From assembly GCF_040802235.1 (NCBI RefSeq), contig NC_133169.1, positions 40,307,034-40,371,033 of the forward strand: a stretch of DNA of 64,000 bases, given 5' to 3'. The notes below the pieces were generated by a model that was not told the DNA's origin, ran no database searches, and worked only from the letters and a program-made list of their open reading frames with translations. The stretch comes from Manis javanica (lineage: Eukaryota; Chordata; Mammalia; Pholidota; Manidae). Below, piece after piece: positions 25,401 through 38,000 of this stretch. Every line of letters starts with the position of its first letter. The stretch's first letter is position 1. The position numbers and the translations under genes are program-made.

Positions 25401-26271
25401 CTTAGACATAAACATGAGTGACCTCTTCTTGAACATATCTCCCCGGGCAAGGGAAACAAAAGCAAAAATGAACAAATTGGACTATATCAAGCTGAAAAGC
25501 TTCTGTACATCAAAGGATACCATCAATAGAACAAAAAGCTATCCTACAGTATGGGAGAATATATTCATAAATGACAGATCAGATATAGGGTTGACATCCA
25601 AAATATATAAAGAGCTCACACACCTCAACAAACGAAAAGCAAATATTTCAATTAAAAAGTGGGCAGAGAAGTTGAATAGACAGTTCTCTAAAGAATTTCA
25701 GATGGCCAACAGAGACAAGAAAAGATGCTCCACATTGCTTGTCACCAGAGTAATGCAAATTAAAACCACAATGAGATATCATCTAATACCAGTAAGGCTG
25801 GCTACCTTCCCAAAGACAAACAACAACAAATGTTGACAAGGTTGTGGAGAAAGGGGAAATCTCCTACACTGCTGGTGAGAATGTAAATTAGTTCAACCAT
25901 TGTGGAAAGCAGTATGGAGGTTCCTCAAAATGCTCAAAATAGAAATACCATTTGACCCAGGAATTCCACTTCTAGGAATTTACCCCAAGAATGCAGCACT
26001 CCAGTTTGAAAAAGACAGATGCACCCCTATGTTTATCGCTGCACTATTTACAATAGCCAAGATATGGAAGCAACCTAAATGTCCATCAGTAGATGAATGG
26101 ATAAAGAAGATGTGGTACGTATACACAATGGAATATTACTCAGCCATGAGAAAAAAACAAATCCTACCATTCGCAACAACATGGATGGATATAGAGGGTA
26201 TTATGCTCAGTGAAATAAGCCAGGTGGAGAAAGACAAGTACCAAATGATTTCACTCACATGTAGAGAATAA
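22427..26271 (+). pseudogene. L1-3 ORF2 remnant
   Basis: Endonuclease plus start of the linker are open for 432 codons (22427-23725). Reverse transcriptase follows at 24302-25096, with [12 protein letters not shown] and the active-site [12 protein letters not shown] intact. 25045-25836 continues in another frame, and the C-terminal region runs to about 26271. The zinc-like C-terminal cysteine block near 25830-25880 is interrupted by a stop. At least four breaks are visible, so the element cannot now move on its own. Confidence 0.88.
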
Positions 26272-26616
26272 GAACAAAAGAAAACTGAAGGAACAAAACA
26301 GCAGAAGAAGCACAGAACCCAAGAAAGGACTAATAGTTACCAAAGGGAAAGGGACTGGGGAGGACGGGTGGGAAGGGAGGGATAAGGGTGGAAATAAAAG
26401 AAAGGGGGCATTACGATTAGCATGTATATTGTGTGGTGGGCACGGGGAGGGCTGTGCAACACAGAGAAGACAAGCAGTGATTTTACAGCATCTTACTATG
26501 TTGATCGACAGTGACTGTGAATGTGGATGTGGGGGTACTTGGTAAAGGGGGAGCCTAGTAAACATAATGTTCTTCATATAATTCTAGATTAATGATACCC
26601 AAATAAAAAAATAAAT

Positions 26617-26630
26617 AATAGTCCATTTCA
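26617..26630 (+). repeat. Target-site duplication of L1-3, right copy
   Basis: AATAGTCCATTTCA, identical to 20579-20592. Confidence 0.93.
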
Positions 26631-26720
26631 GATTCTTGTATATATTCTTAATATGCATATCACTTAAGACTATACTTCTGAGAAGTGTTTGAACCAGCTT
26701 AGAGCATCTCGATACTAGAA

Positions 26721-28439
26721 GTTTTGAAAGTTCATTTTAAAACATTTTGCTAAGTAAACCTCAATGCTAATTGAAGAAATGATACATTCTAAAAATAATT
26801 CCCAAACACATTGAGTATTCCTACCACTTTGTTAACAGTACACTAACTTATGTTTTGTTCACTTTGTTCTGAAGTCCAATTTGTGCATATTGATATGAAA
26901 GAAAGAAAATAAGGAAGCAGACAATATAAGCATATGTATCCTCTGTTTTGAATGAATTAAAAATCCTTGGATGTATTTTTCTCTTGCCATATGCCTAAAA
27001 GTAGAATTAAAGAGGTTACTAAAGAAGTCTATAGAGATTTCTATCAAAGTCATAATTTCATCATCACAGTAAATGTTAGACAGAATGTCCACAAATACTC
27101 TATTTCTTTGCAGGGTATCATCATGTTCATACGGTGACCTGTTTTAAATCACTAGGAAAAAAAAAACTGAAAATGAAGATAATAGCCCTCATCATTTGCT
27201 GTCAACAGACTTCTTTTCCACTTACACTTGCTTAAATATTGGTTCCATCATACTTAAGATCAATTAAAGTAATGTTTCCTTACTCAAGAATAATGGAACT
27301 CAGGGAATAGCATCGCAGTCTGAGTTTCTGACAGGATAAAACGGATCTCAGAGGAAAAGTTAAAACAGATGATTAATTACTGATTATTAATTAAATGTGG
27401 AATGATAGCTTTTCTGTAACATTGTTTCTCTGTAAAACCAAATGGTATCCCAAGGTAATATCTTCATGGAGTAGAAATCTGAGCCATGAGTGACACTGGG
27501 AATATCTTATAGAGATAAAGGGAAATTCAAATAAAACATGGATGGGCATTGTTATAAAATCAATTATATTTACTTGGAAGGTCACTTCTCTACCAATAAA
27601 AGGTAAACCGAGAAAAGAGTGGCAAGAAATGGATTGTAAGAGGAAGGTTCAAACAAATATTGTAGATGTTTATTTAGCCCTCTACACTGTGAAAAAGAGG
27701 GTATTGCAAATAAACTGTGGAATGGCATTTGGTTTTCAGTAAGTGAATAGAACAAACTCTTCAATAATTTTCTGAATTAAAATGAATCATTTGGAAATCT
27801 GTAATGTTCATTCTTTTGGCATTATTTATGCATATTCAGATACAATACACTCATATGTGTGACGTGCTCACAACAAAAACAATCTCTCTGCTGAATAATC
27901 TCACACTGTGAAATATTTGTTGGAATTCGAACACAAAATTTCATGTTAATTACACGATTTCTTTTCTCTATGTGTTATCTCAGAGGAAAATACACGAGTG
28001 GATATTAGACTTTTTAACAGTTTTATTGAACTGCCAGGCAATGATCTAAATGCTTATTTAACATTTATAATAAACTTAATATTCCTATATATTAGTTAAA
28101 TATCTCAGATTATCAAAAAAAAGCAAGACATGAACAGATTTACATGTAATACTAGTCACATGGTTAAGTAGAAAAACTATTTAGAACTTAAAGAATGTTT
28201 TCTGTTGAGCCAATGGACATAATCTACTTTGTTTTACTAATATTTCTAAAAGTAAAATGAACTACATCTTTCCATTATGATAAAAATTGTGATCAATATA
28301 TCACTTAAAATAAATGCTTCAAAATAATACTATCTAATAGTTCTAGGTGCCATGATTGACTAGACAATGAATGAGGATGATCTAAAATGAAAAAAAGAAA
28401 ATAACCTAAAACATGTGAACCAGTCGTTGTCTCTTGACT
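26721..28439. other. AT-rich intergenic DNA, nothing recognised
   Basis: Low-GC sequence with no convincing ORF, repeat or RNA gene. Short ORFs here do not resemble known proteins. Confidence 0.5.
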
Positions 28440-28670
28440 CTAAACCAACTCCTGTGCACTCTGCTCTGGCATGTTGAACTGAGCTGACCCTGCAGCCATA
28501 CTGCTGATGGCTAACTGACACCATTTAACACTGTCATCAGGGGTGATAGAGGGAGATTGTAAGGCTAAAGGACACTGCCTGTTTGCATTCCCTGGTATAT
28601 CTCTCTGATGGAGTTCCATCAATTCTATTATTTTAACTTGATTTAAATTACCCCACCATGATTTGGGCAT
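28440..28670 (-). other. Unrecognised 76-codon reading frame
   Basis: A short island of more balanced base composition inside AT-rich DNA. The minus-strand frame reads MPKSWWGNLNQVKIIELMEL and later PSITPDDSVKWCQLAISSMA. The composition (W, C, Q, P spread evenly) looks like former protein-coding sequence and not like AT-rich noise. I do not recognise the family. It could be a fragment of a processed pseudogene or an old element-encoded protein. No promoter, start context or polyadenylation signal supports a live gene. Confidence 0.3.
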
Positions 28671-28805
28671 TTTTCCTATTTTGCTTTTGGGTCTCTTAAA
28701 TTAAGTCATATCTAAAACTAAACTGCTGCGTGCACAAAGCATCTGTTTTATGATATGTTTGCTACAGAAGTGTCTCTTTGTCATTATAAAACCATCCTCT
28801 TGAAA

Positions 28806-31590
28806 AAAAAAGATGGCTGTGTGAGAAGTGAGACAGAAATCTCCTCCCCAAAACATATAGAACACAAAAATACAGTGTATACAACTAATCCTGAAAAAGT
28901 GACCAGAAAGAAACTTCAGCAGATGGCTTACATCTGGGGAAAGGAGAAGACCTCGTCGAAAAGGGTAAAGTAGCAAAGCCCTCCCCCACCCCACCTCATG
29001 GGTGGGAGGAAGAGAAACAAAGTGAGGATGGAGCATAGCCCAGGAATGCTAAATACCCAGCCCTGGAGATCTGCTCCAGGAGCCTGAACCCACATTACAT
29101 GGTGCTCTGGAGATTCCAGGGGTTGGAAAGCAAAGACTGGTGGAATACTCAGAGAGACTGAGATTCCAGCCACTTGTGGAGAACAGGTACCCACAACTGG
29201 CCACTCTGAGGCAAAAGAAATGTGGGCACTTTGAAAGACTTCCCAACAGGGAGAGGGTTGTTAAATGGCCAAGGATTACACGGAATTTGCTCTTCAAGAG
29301 AAAGGACAGGTGGACAAAATCGTCCCAGCACACTCAGCCTAGCAGTTTGGGAATTTTTAGGTGCTTCAGGTTCTCCATCACTCTGACTGGCAATACAACC
29401 CTGAGGCCCCCACTGCGATGTGCATCCTGCCACTCCTTCATCCTGACTGGCACCTGCTTGCAAACCTGTTGTCCCCACCATAATGCCAGGCCAGCCACAG
29501 GACAGCCATACCTATGGCAACTCTAGCAGCATAATGCAGAGGCTCCTCCCTGCATGCTCAGCTCACTGGCCTTGGCAGTGAAGGCAGGCACTGCAGCCAG
29601 AAAGCAGGAAAGAGCTCTTTCCTCCTGGCAGGCACCAGAGCCACTTGCCTGCAACCCCCACCATTGCTCCAGGTGGTGGGCAGCTCCAGAGAGTAGAGCA
29701 TCTGGACACTAGAGGGTGCTGCCTACACAAAGCTATTATTCCACACTATTCAGTAGGATTATGTAAAGGCAGAAGAACCTTGCTCAATTCAAAATCCCTC
29801 AAGCACCAGAAAGCAAGCTAAGTGAAACTGAAATCACCAATCTTCCTGAAAGAGGTTTAAAAATAAAAGTCACAAACATGCTAACAGAGCTACAGAAAGT
29901 ATTCAAGATATCAGGGATGAATTCAAGACAGAGATAGACACTTTGAAAAGTACAGTATCTGAAATGAAACATGCAATGGAGGGATTTAAAAGCAAACTAG
30001 AAGAGGTAGAGGAGATGGTAAGTGGAATAGAAATTAGAGAATGGGAATACAAAGAAGCTGAGGCAGAGAGAGAAAAAGGATCTCTAGAGATGAAAGAATA
30101 ATAAGACAACTCAGTGACCAATCCAAATGGAACAGTATTCACATTATAGTGGTACCAGAAGAAGGGAGAAAACAATGGATAGAAATAATCTTTAAAGAAA
30201 TAATTGCTGAAAAGTTCCCCAACCTAGGGAAGTAGTGTCTCAAACATGGAAGTGTCCAGATCTTCCAACACAAGGGACCCAAGGAGGACAACACCAAGAC
30301 ATGTGATAATTAAAATGGCAAGATCAAGGACAAGGATCGAGTATTGAAAGCAGTCAGAGAGAGAAAAAAGATCACCTACAAAGGAAAACTCATCAAGCTA
30401 TCATTGGACTTCTCATCAGAAAACTTACAGGCCAGAAGAGAGTGGCATGATATATTTAAGGCAATGAAGCAGAAGGGCTTCAAACCAAAAATACTCTACC
30501 TGACAAGATTATCATTTAAAATTGAAGCAGGGATTAAACATTTTCCAGATAAGAAAAAGTTGAGGGAATTTACAGTCCACAAACCATCTCAACGGTGTAT
30601 TTTAAAGGGAATGTTCTAGATGGAAGTGTTCCTAAGGCTAAATAGCTGTTTCCAGAGAAAATTAAACCACAGTAAAGGAAGTAGACCAATTAATTACTAG
30701 CCAAATGCAAAATTACATCAGCTACCCCCAAAGTCAGTCAAAGGATAAACAAAGAGTACAGAATATAAGACCCAACATATAAAGAGTGGAGGATGAAGAA
30801 AAAGAAGGGAGAAAAAAAAAAGTATCTTTAGAATGTGTTTGTAATAGTGTAAGAAGCAACTTAATTAGACTGTTAGAGAGTAAAGAAGCTGCCCTTGAAC
30901 CTTTGGTAACCACAGATCTAAAACCTGCAATGGCAATAAGTACCTATCTATCAATAATCACCCTAAATGTAAATGGGTGAATGTACCAATCAAATAACAT
31001 ATAGTCACTGAATGGATAAAAAAAACAAGGTCCATTTATATGCTGCCTAGAAGAGACTCACATCAAACCCAAAGACATGTACAGACTAAAAGAGAAAGGA
31101 TGGAAAAAGATATTTCAGAAAACAATAGGGAGAGAAAAGCAGGATTTGCAAAACCTGTATGAGATCAAATAAACTTCAAAAAAAGAAAGTAACAAGAGAC
31201 AAAGAAGGACATTACATAAGTATAAAAAGGGTCAGAATAGCAATAGTATATAACCACTATAAATATCTATGCAGCCAACATAGGAGCAACTACATATGTG
31301 AAACAAATACTAACAGAACTAAAGGGGGAAATACAGTGCAATGAATTCATTTTAGTAGACTTCAGCACACCACTCACTCTAAAGGACAGATCAACCAGGC
31401 AGAAATAAGTAAGGTGACAGAGGCACTGAACAACACATTAGCTCAGATGGACCAAACAGACATTTTCAGAACACTCTGCCCAAACACAGCAGGATACATA
31501 TTCTTCTCAAGTGCACATGGAACATTTTCAAGAATAGATCATGTACTAGGAAACTAAAGAGCCTATGTAAATTCAAAAAGATTGTAATTG
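28806..31590 (+). mobile_element. Older L1, 3'-truncated or rearranged (L1-old)
   Basis: Starts near 28806 with AAGATGGCTGTGTGAGAAG, a decayed L1 5' end. It has a 5' UTR unlike those of the younger copies, ORF1 pieces from about 29790 to 30619, and an ORF2 endonuclease piece (30930-31590). The ORF1 end is readable: ITYKGKLIKLSLDFSSENLQ at 30365. Similarity to the young copies ends at about 31590 within the endonuclease region. Divergence is clearly greater than between the other L1s here, so it is older. Confidence 0.8.
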
Positions 31591-31859
31591 TGTCCTCCAT
31601 TCTCAGTTTCTTACATTAGTAACAGTGCAAATTAATAGAAGAGGTTTGTTGAAATTAATGAATGAATATTGATATAAGATATTATTAGCTAACATCTGTG
31701 TTTTATCCAAATGTTTTCAGTTTTTACCTAATGCTCCTTTTCTTTTCGAATACTGAATCTATTTGTCATGTCACTAGGGTTTCCCTGTCTGTAAAACATC
31801 ATTAAGTCTCCTAGTGCAGTAGTTTGATGGTAGTTATGTGACAAAGGTTCTTCAGTTCC

Positions 31860-32712
31860 TACAAAGTTCATAGACAAGAAAGCTAATAAATACAGATATC
31901 AATTATCCACAAACTGATTTACAGGTCTGATACTACTCCAATCAATATGCCACCATAGACATAGACAAACTTATACTAAAATTTTAGTGGAAAGATACAT
32001 ACCTGAGAGTAGCTATAACAATTCTGGAAGTAAGAATAATGTGAAATAAGTACTTTAACAATATTACTCTCTAGATGCTATAAGACTGGCTTTGTTGTTT
32101 ACACTGTAGGATAGGCACATGAATCAGTGGAACAGAAGAGAGAATCCAGAAGTAGACTGCAGAATTATGACAATTTTTTTTCACAAAGTTAAAAGCAATT
32201 GGTGGAGGAAAGATTGCTTTTTACACAATTGGTGCTGGAGAAATTGGGCATCAATAAGTGAAGAAAAATTGCTACAGTTCACTCTACTGATTCACATTAA
32301 CACAAATTAATTCAACATGGATATCACATGAATTTATTTATTTGTGGAATATAAAAACAAAGCCAAATAGAATGAGCAAAATAGCAGTAGACTCATAGAC
32401 ACTGAGAAATGACTAGTGGTTCCTAAGGGGGAGGGGCTGGGGCGGGTGGGTAGTGAAGGTGAGGGAGATCAAGGGGAACAGATATTCTTTATCATGATAT
32501 AAGTTGGTCACGGGGATAGGAACACAGCACAGGAATACAGTCATGGTTCTGTAACATCTTTCTGTGTTGACAGATAGTAACCACAACAGTGGGGGTGAGG
32601 GTTTAATAACATGGGTAACTGTGGAACCACTGTGTTGCATACTTGAAACCAACATGAGATTGTCTATCAATGGTAATTCAATAAAATCAATAAAAAATAT
32701 TAAACAGGATCT
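31860..32712 (+). mobile_element. Ancient L1 3' end
   Basis: Decayed ORF2 end (GGAACAGAAGAGAGAATCCA at about 32128 and GGTGCTGGAGAAATTGGGCA at about 32231), then a 3' UTR with GGGGGAGGGGCTGGGGCGGG (32429) and TTGCATACTTGAAACCAACA (about 32635). The last phrase is characteristic of old L1M-type 3' ends. Confidence 0.75.
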
Positions 32713-32834
32713 TACCACAATTAAAATAATTTTGTCTGCAAAAGCTAACATGAAGAATTTGAAAAGAGAAAGTAGATGAACACAGTGAGGTAACACTGGA
32801 CAATCAATTGTTAGAACTTCCAAAATAAGAATGC

Positions 32835-33010
32835 TGATCCCACTCAGGGCTCTCAGGGATGCGAAGCGGCAGAAGCTCTCACCTCCCGCCCGTGAGAACG
32901 TGACCTGGTGCAGCTGCTCACACCGGAAGGCAGTTTGGCCATTTCTTACAGGTCTAAGCAGACCCTTAACACACAATCCAACAATTACCAATAAGATGAT
33001 TGTGATATTG
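32835..33010 (+). mobile_element. Ancient L1 ORF2 fragment
   Basis: CACACCGGAAGGCAGTTTGG followed by CCATTTCTTACA (about 32919-32950) corresponds to the end of ORF2 in old L1s. It directly precedes the USP12 retrocopy; the L1 piece at 34603 may be the other side of the same or a neighbouring old element. Confidence 0.6.
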
Positions 33011-33022
33011 TAGTTTAGTTTT

Positions 33023-33290
33023 GCTGGGCGCGCTGGGAGGGGTGCGCGGCAGGCGGCCTCGCGGGCAGGCGCTGGCGCCCAGGCAGCGGCTGCGCCCTGC
33101 GCCGGGGAGGAGCCGGGGGTGGCGGGCGTTCGGCGGGCGAGGACCGTGGCCCGAGGCGGGGCCCGGTGCGGGGTCCGCGGCGGCTCGGGGTCCGCCCGCG
33201 GGTGCTGTGCGAGCGGGCGGCCCGGCTCCCCGCCTTCCCCGCCTCCCCCGCCCGCCGCCGCCGCCGCCGCCGTGATTGGGTGGAAGATGG
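33023..33290 (+). promoter_or_regulatory. CpG-rich island carried in the USP12 retrocopy 5' UTR
   Basis: About 270 bases of very GC- and CpG-rich sequence ending in a CCG run (33250-33271), in an otherwise AT-rich window. It lies directly before the USP12 start and is best read as the parent mRNA's 5' UTR, made from the parent's CpG-island promoter region. CpGs are still dense in spite of the broken coding part. Promoter activity is possible but not shown. Confidence 0.7.
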
Positions 33291-34578
33291 CGTTGGGCAG
33301 ATGGAAAGCCTAATGACAGTCTCCAAATTAGCCTCCATCTGCACCATGGGCGCCAATGCCTTGGCATTAGAGAAAGAGATCGGTCCAGAACAGTTCCCAG
33401 TCAACGAGCACTATTTTGAATTAGTCAATTTGGGGAATACCTGCTACTGTAATTCAGTTCTTCAAGCACTTTATTTTTGTCGTCCATTTCGGGAAAAAGT
33501 TCTAGTGTACAAGAGTCAGCCTAGGAAGAAGGAGAACGTTCTCACATGCTTAACAGACCGCTTCAGCAGCATAGACACTCAGAAGCAAAAGGTGGGAGTA
33601 ATACCTCCTAAGAAGTTCATAACGAGATTATGGAAAGAAAATTAGCTTTTTGACAACTACATGCAGCAAGATGCCCATGAATTCTTAAATTATCTACTAA
33701 ATACAATTGCTGATATTTTACAAGAGAGAAAGCAGAAAAAGCAAAATGGCCATCTACCTAACAGTATCATTGACAGTGAAAATAACAACAGCGCTCCAGA
33801 CCCGACATGGGTTCATGAGATATTTCAGGGAACATTAACTAATGAAACCAGATATCTTACTTGTGAAACTATAAGCAGCAAAGATGAAGAATTTTTAGAC
33901 CTTTCTGTTGATGTGGAGCAAAACACATCAATTACTCACTGTTTAAGGATTTTTAGCAACACAGATAACACTGTGCAGTGAATGAATACAAGTATTACTG
34001 TGGAGAATGTCGCAGCAAACAAGAAGCACACAAGCAGATGAAAGTTAAAAAACTGCCCATGATTCTAGCTCTACACCTGAAAAGATTCAAATATATGGAT
34101 CAACTTTATCGATACACAAAACTTTCTTACAGAGTAGTTTTTCCTTTAGAACTCCCTCTATTTAACGCAACCAATCCTTACAGAATGTACGATCTTGTTG
34201 CAGTTGTGGAAGGGTCAAAGGATCTCAGACCTAGGAAACATAAAGGTGGTCCCAATCGAGTCCATTATATTGCAATAGTTGAGAGTCATGATTTTTGGTT
34301 GTTGTTTGATGACGACACTGTAGAAAAAATAGATGCACAAGCTATTGAAGAATTGTTGATGTCAGATATCACAAAGAACTCTGAGTCTGGTTACATCCTT
34401 TTCTATCAGTCTCGGGACTGAGGGGGACAGTGATGAAGAGACACTTTCTGCCTCATTTCTTCTCTGGTTATTTTGGAAAGGATCAAGCACTGATTTTTCA
34501 ATAAAAGAGAGATGAAGGAGGCTCAGGGGGCAGTAGCACACTGCACACAATAAAGCAAAGACTTTGGATTAAAAAGAA
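33023..34578 (+). pseudogene. USP12: USP12 processed pseudogene
   Basis: Intronless copy of the mRNA for ubiquitin-specific protease 12, a cysteine deubiquitinase that works with WDR48 (UAF1). The conceptual reading begins at 33301 ([20 protein letters not shown]) and ends at 34421 (YILFYQSRD). It carries the Cys box [15 protein letters not shown] with its catalytic Cys, the [13 protein letters not shown] block, [18 protein letters not shown] and the His box as [11 protein letters not shown] (G to V, His kept). The N-terminus points to USP12 over its paralogue USP46. An in-frame stop at about 33643, a frameshift around 33975, a scrambled segment near 34205-34255 and a lost Cys in the RCLTC zinc motif (now RYLTC) make it non-functional. 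The 3' UTR with CAATAAAAG and AATAAA (34549-34554), then an A-rich tail from 34568, show RNA origin. I found no clear target-site duplication. Confidence 0.93.
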
Positions 34579-34602
34579 AATAAAAATAAAAATAAAAATA
34601 AA

Positions 34603-35025
34603 TAAATACAAGACCCATCTCTATGTTGACTGCAAGAGACTCACTTGAGATGTAAGGACATATATGCACCCCTATATTCATTGCTGCATTATTTACAATA
34701 GCCAAGATATGGGAGCTACCAAAACGCCCAGCAATAGATGAATGGATGAAGAAGAAGTGGTACATGTACACAATGGAACATCATTCAGACATAAAAAAGA
34801 AAGAAACCCTGTTATTTGCAACAACATGGTTGGATCTAGCCGATATGATGCTAAATGAGGTAAGCCAGGCAGAGAATGACAAATACCATGTGATTTCACT
34901 TACATGTGGGATATAAAAACAAAACGAAATGAAAACAGCAGTAGACTCACAGACACTAAGTGACTGGTGGTTACCAAGGGGGAGGGTTGGGATGGGTGGG
35001 TGAGGCATGGGTGAGGGGCATATAC
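34603..35025 (+). mobile_element. Old L1 fragment after the USP12 retrocopy
   Basis: A short endonuclease-region phrase (AAGACCCATCTCTATGTTGA) is joined to the ORF2 end and 3' UTR (TTTACAATAGCCAAGATATG at 34691 and GGTTACCAAGGGGGAGGG near 34970), so most of ORF2 is deleted. More diverged than the young copies. Confidence 0.75.
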
Positions 35026-35029
35026 CTTT

Positions 35030-38000
35030 GGGTATAGAGAGGGCACCTTCTCACATAAGTGTTTCATCATCTGCTTCATAGGAAGATCACAAATTCTTCC
35101 TGCACTTGTCATTTCCCAAATTTCTTCAGTTTGAAAATCCAGAATGCCCAGTCGTCACCATCACATGAGAAGCTCGTTTCCTCACAGCACTCCTCCTGCT
35201 GGTCAGGGTGCCCACTGCTGATCACTGCTTGGATTAATCACAATATAGATGATTAAACATTATGACTTTTTAAACTAGATCTTTGCTTCTATATTTACCA
35301 GCTGCCAGTCTTCTAAAGGACAAATAATAACTTTTTAATCAGTGTTTTCTCTAGTAATAAAACATATAGACAGTGAGGGAAATGAAATATCTCCAGGGAT
35401 TTCCATAAAGAATAAAAATTCTGAAATATTGAAACCAGTTCTACTTTATAACAACAAATTTAATTGAGGAAAACCTAATAATCTTTTCTGCAGTGACAAT
35501 CTTCCCAAGTAACCTTAACACATGGTGAACCTACACATGAAATTAATTATATTTAGCATATCTCTTTCTTTAAGGAAAAAGAAAAAATAATTTTGGTGTT
35601 TTTTTCCATTGACCCTGTGGGAAATCTTAAGGGTAATTTTATATATAAAAGAAACAAAAATTTTATTTTATCATACTCATATTTTTAGAATATCTGATAT
35701 TGGTATGGTAAGAATCAAAAGTTGTCAGAGGGTATTTGGGAACATGTTAAATGATGTCACATGTCACTGAGAAACAATGCAGAATCATACATTTAAGCCA
35801 AGTGACAATGAAACAAACACAGGTATTACATTGCAGAAAAACATTACATAATTGAAACATCCTAAGAAACCTTTGTATTTTTTTATCTTAAGGACAGAAC
35901 AAAGTCAATGTAAATCCAAGAAAGTTATTTGAAAAGACATAAAATATATGGATTGCATTTTGTATAATGAAAAATCTTTCGCATTTTAGGAATAATTAGC
36001 TAGTAGCCCATCTTGAATTGAACTACTTCCATAATTTTAACACATATCCTATCTTCTTTTCAGACCTAGATTAGATACATTATCCATGACCCAAGTAGAG
36101 GTAAAAGGTCTTCTGAATTACAGACAAGGAAATGCTCAGACACACACACAGCTTCAGACCTCTGCCTGGTGTCTTCCAGGAAATAATATTCACCTGGAAG
36201 GGCACTATGTATCTTTGAGAACTGGATCACCTCCCTCCAGGGTGTTGTCTCTGCTTTAGGTGTCTCTCTAAAGGACTGTTTATTGATAGAGGCACAATCC
36301 TAAAATGGCCCTGAGCTCACCATGTTAATTTTGCCTGCTTTTTGTTCTGCTTCAGCGCTAGACAGTCAGATCCTTCAGGAAAGTCGGAAGTAAAGTTCAC
36401 CTATGTAGATCAAATTCTACACGTACTGTCCTCATTGAAGCACCCCGGTATTTTTTATCAGTTAATGAAATAAAGAAAATGAGTTGTAAGATGACCAAAA
36501 ATCAAAACTTATCATAAAAAGAGAAACAATTCTTTCAGAACTGTGCCATAAATGGAGAACCAATTTGTCATGAATCATAACTGAGCGCATGCCCCCATGT
36601 GTCAGCCTGACAGGATTCAATGCGCTGAACTTTGCAACAGTCATTCAGGCTTTTGAGCACTTAGGACACTGCGTTCTTTCCTCAGTCTTTCCCAAATTTA
36701 TGAATAAGTTAAATGATGAGAACAATTGTCCAGCGATCTGAAAGTGCACTGTCCCTGGGGATGTTTGGATGTATTACATGAAGTGAGAGTCTTGGTCACG
36801 TGTCTTACGCAGCAATCCCAGCAGAGCCTGCTTCATGTCCTTGTTCCTGAGGCTGTAGATTACAAGGTTCACTGTTGGAGGTACCACAGCGTAAACCACA
36901 GAAAGCAGCCTCTCAGTAACTGATGGTGAGTTTGAAGGTGGTTTGAGATAAACAAAACAGGCAGTTGTCATAAAAAGGGTGACAACAATGAGATGGGGAA
37001 GGCATCTGGAAAAAGCTCTAGACTGACCTTTCGTGGTAGGAATCTTCAGCACAAGAGAGAAAATATAAACGTAAGAGATCATGATACAGATGAAACAAGA
37101 CATGCCTAAACAGGTACCTAGTCCAATACTCACGTAAACTATCATTGGTGTTTCAGAGCAGGACATCCTTATTAATGAGGAGACATCACAGAAAAACTGT
37201 GGAATCACACTGGAGCCACAGAAGGGCATGGAAAATGTGCCAGCTGTGTACACAGCTCCAAAGAACCACCCCCCATGGCCCAGCAAACACCAGCCATCAG
37301 GGCACAGGTGCCCCACTCATGAAGATCTCATAGTGCAGATGACAGCAAATCGCCACATAGCGGTCATAGGACATGGCAGTGAGCACAAATATCTCACCTG
37401 CTGAAAAGAAAGTCAAAAAGAGCACCTGGAAAGCACATCCTAAGATGGAAATTGAAGTGTTGTGAGCCAGGTTGTTGACAATGAATTCTGGGATTAGGAC
37501 AGACACGAGGAAGACATCCAGTAAGGACAAATTCTTCAGGAAGGAGTACATGGGTGTTTGTAGCTGCAGGTCTAGGGTGATGAGAGTGATGATCAGGAGG
37601 TTACTCACTAGGACAGCCAAGTAAACCACTAGGAAGAGCACACCGTGTACAATCTGGAGCTCCCAGACTTCAGAAAACCCCAGAAGAAAAAATACTGTTA
37701 CAAAGGTGCCATTGGCCATGCTAGGTTCTCCTCACTGCCTGTCAAGACAAGGAGATATGCAAAGGAACATCAATTTACACTTTCTAACAAGAATCATGTT
37801 GATACACAGAATAACATCAGTGAAAAAGAGGCATATGTGTTCTTTAAATAATTCTGAAGAATTACTAACAAGTTCCTTCTTTTAAAAGTAATGGGATTCC
37901 ATGAGTTATGTGTGCAGTCAAATAGTTTTTGTGTGAGTTACACCTGATCCTGTAGTCTCAACCTTAACTAGCCACTAGAAAAATATAATTTGAATAAATA

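Larger units (their letters stand above)
20593..26616 (+). mobile_element. L1-3: full-length LINE-1 without ERV tail
   Basis: About 6.0 kb between perfect TSDs. The 5' end carries a YY1-like CCAAGATGGCAGC (about 20601). One GAGTGCTTTTTGAAAG motif is present at about 21003. ORF1 begins at 21412 and ORF2 runs from 22427 to about 26271. The element ends GATTAATGATACCCAAATAAA followed by A-rich sequence, so it keeps an AATAAA at its own end. The ORF1 N-terminus (LIQTRLTQTS) and the ORF2 end (MRKKQILPFATTW) differ from the tail-bearing copies, so it belongs to another subfamily. Confidence 0.95.

Noticed and set aside
33301-34421. Functional USP12 or USP46 gene
   Set aside because: Intronless, A-rich tail, in-frame stop near 33643 and a frameshift near 33975. 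The N-terminus fits USP12 and not USP46.
36774-37719. OR14 copy as an intact receptor
   Set aside because: Two indels near 37310 and 37272 change the frame, and the NPxxY motif is altered to NLVIY.
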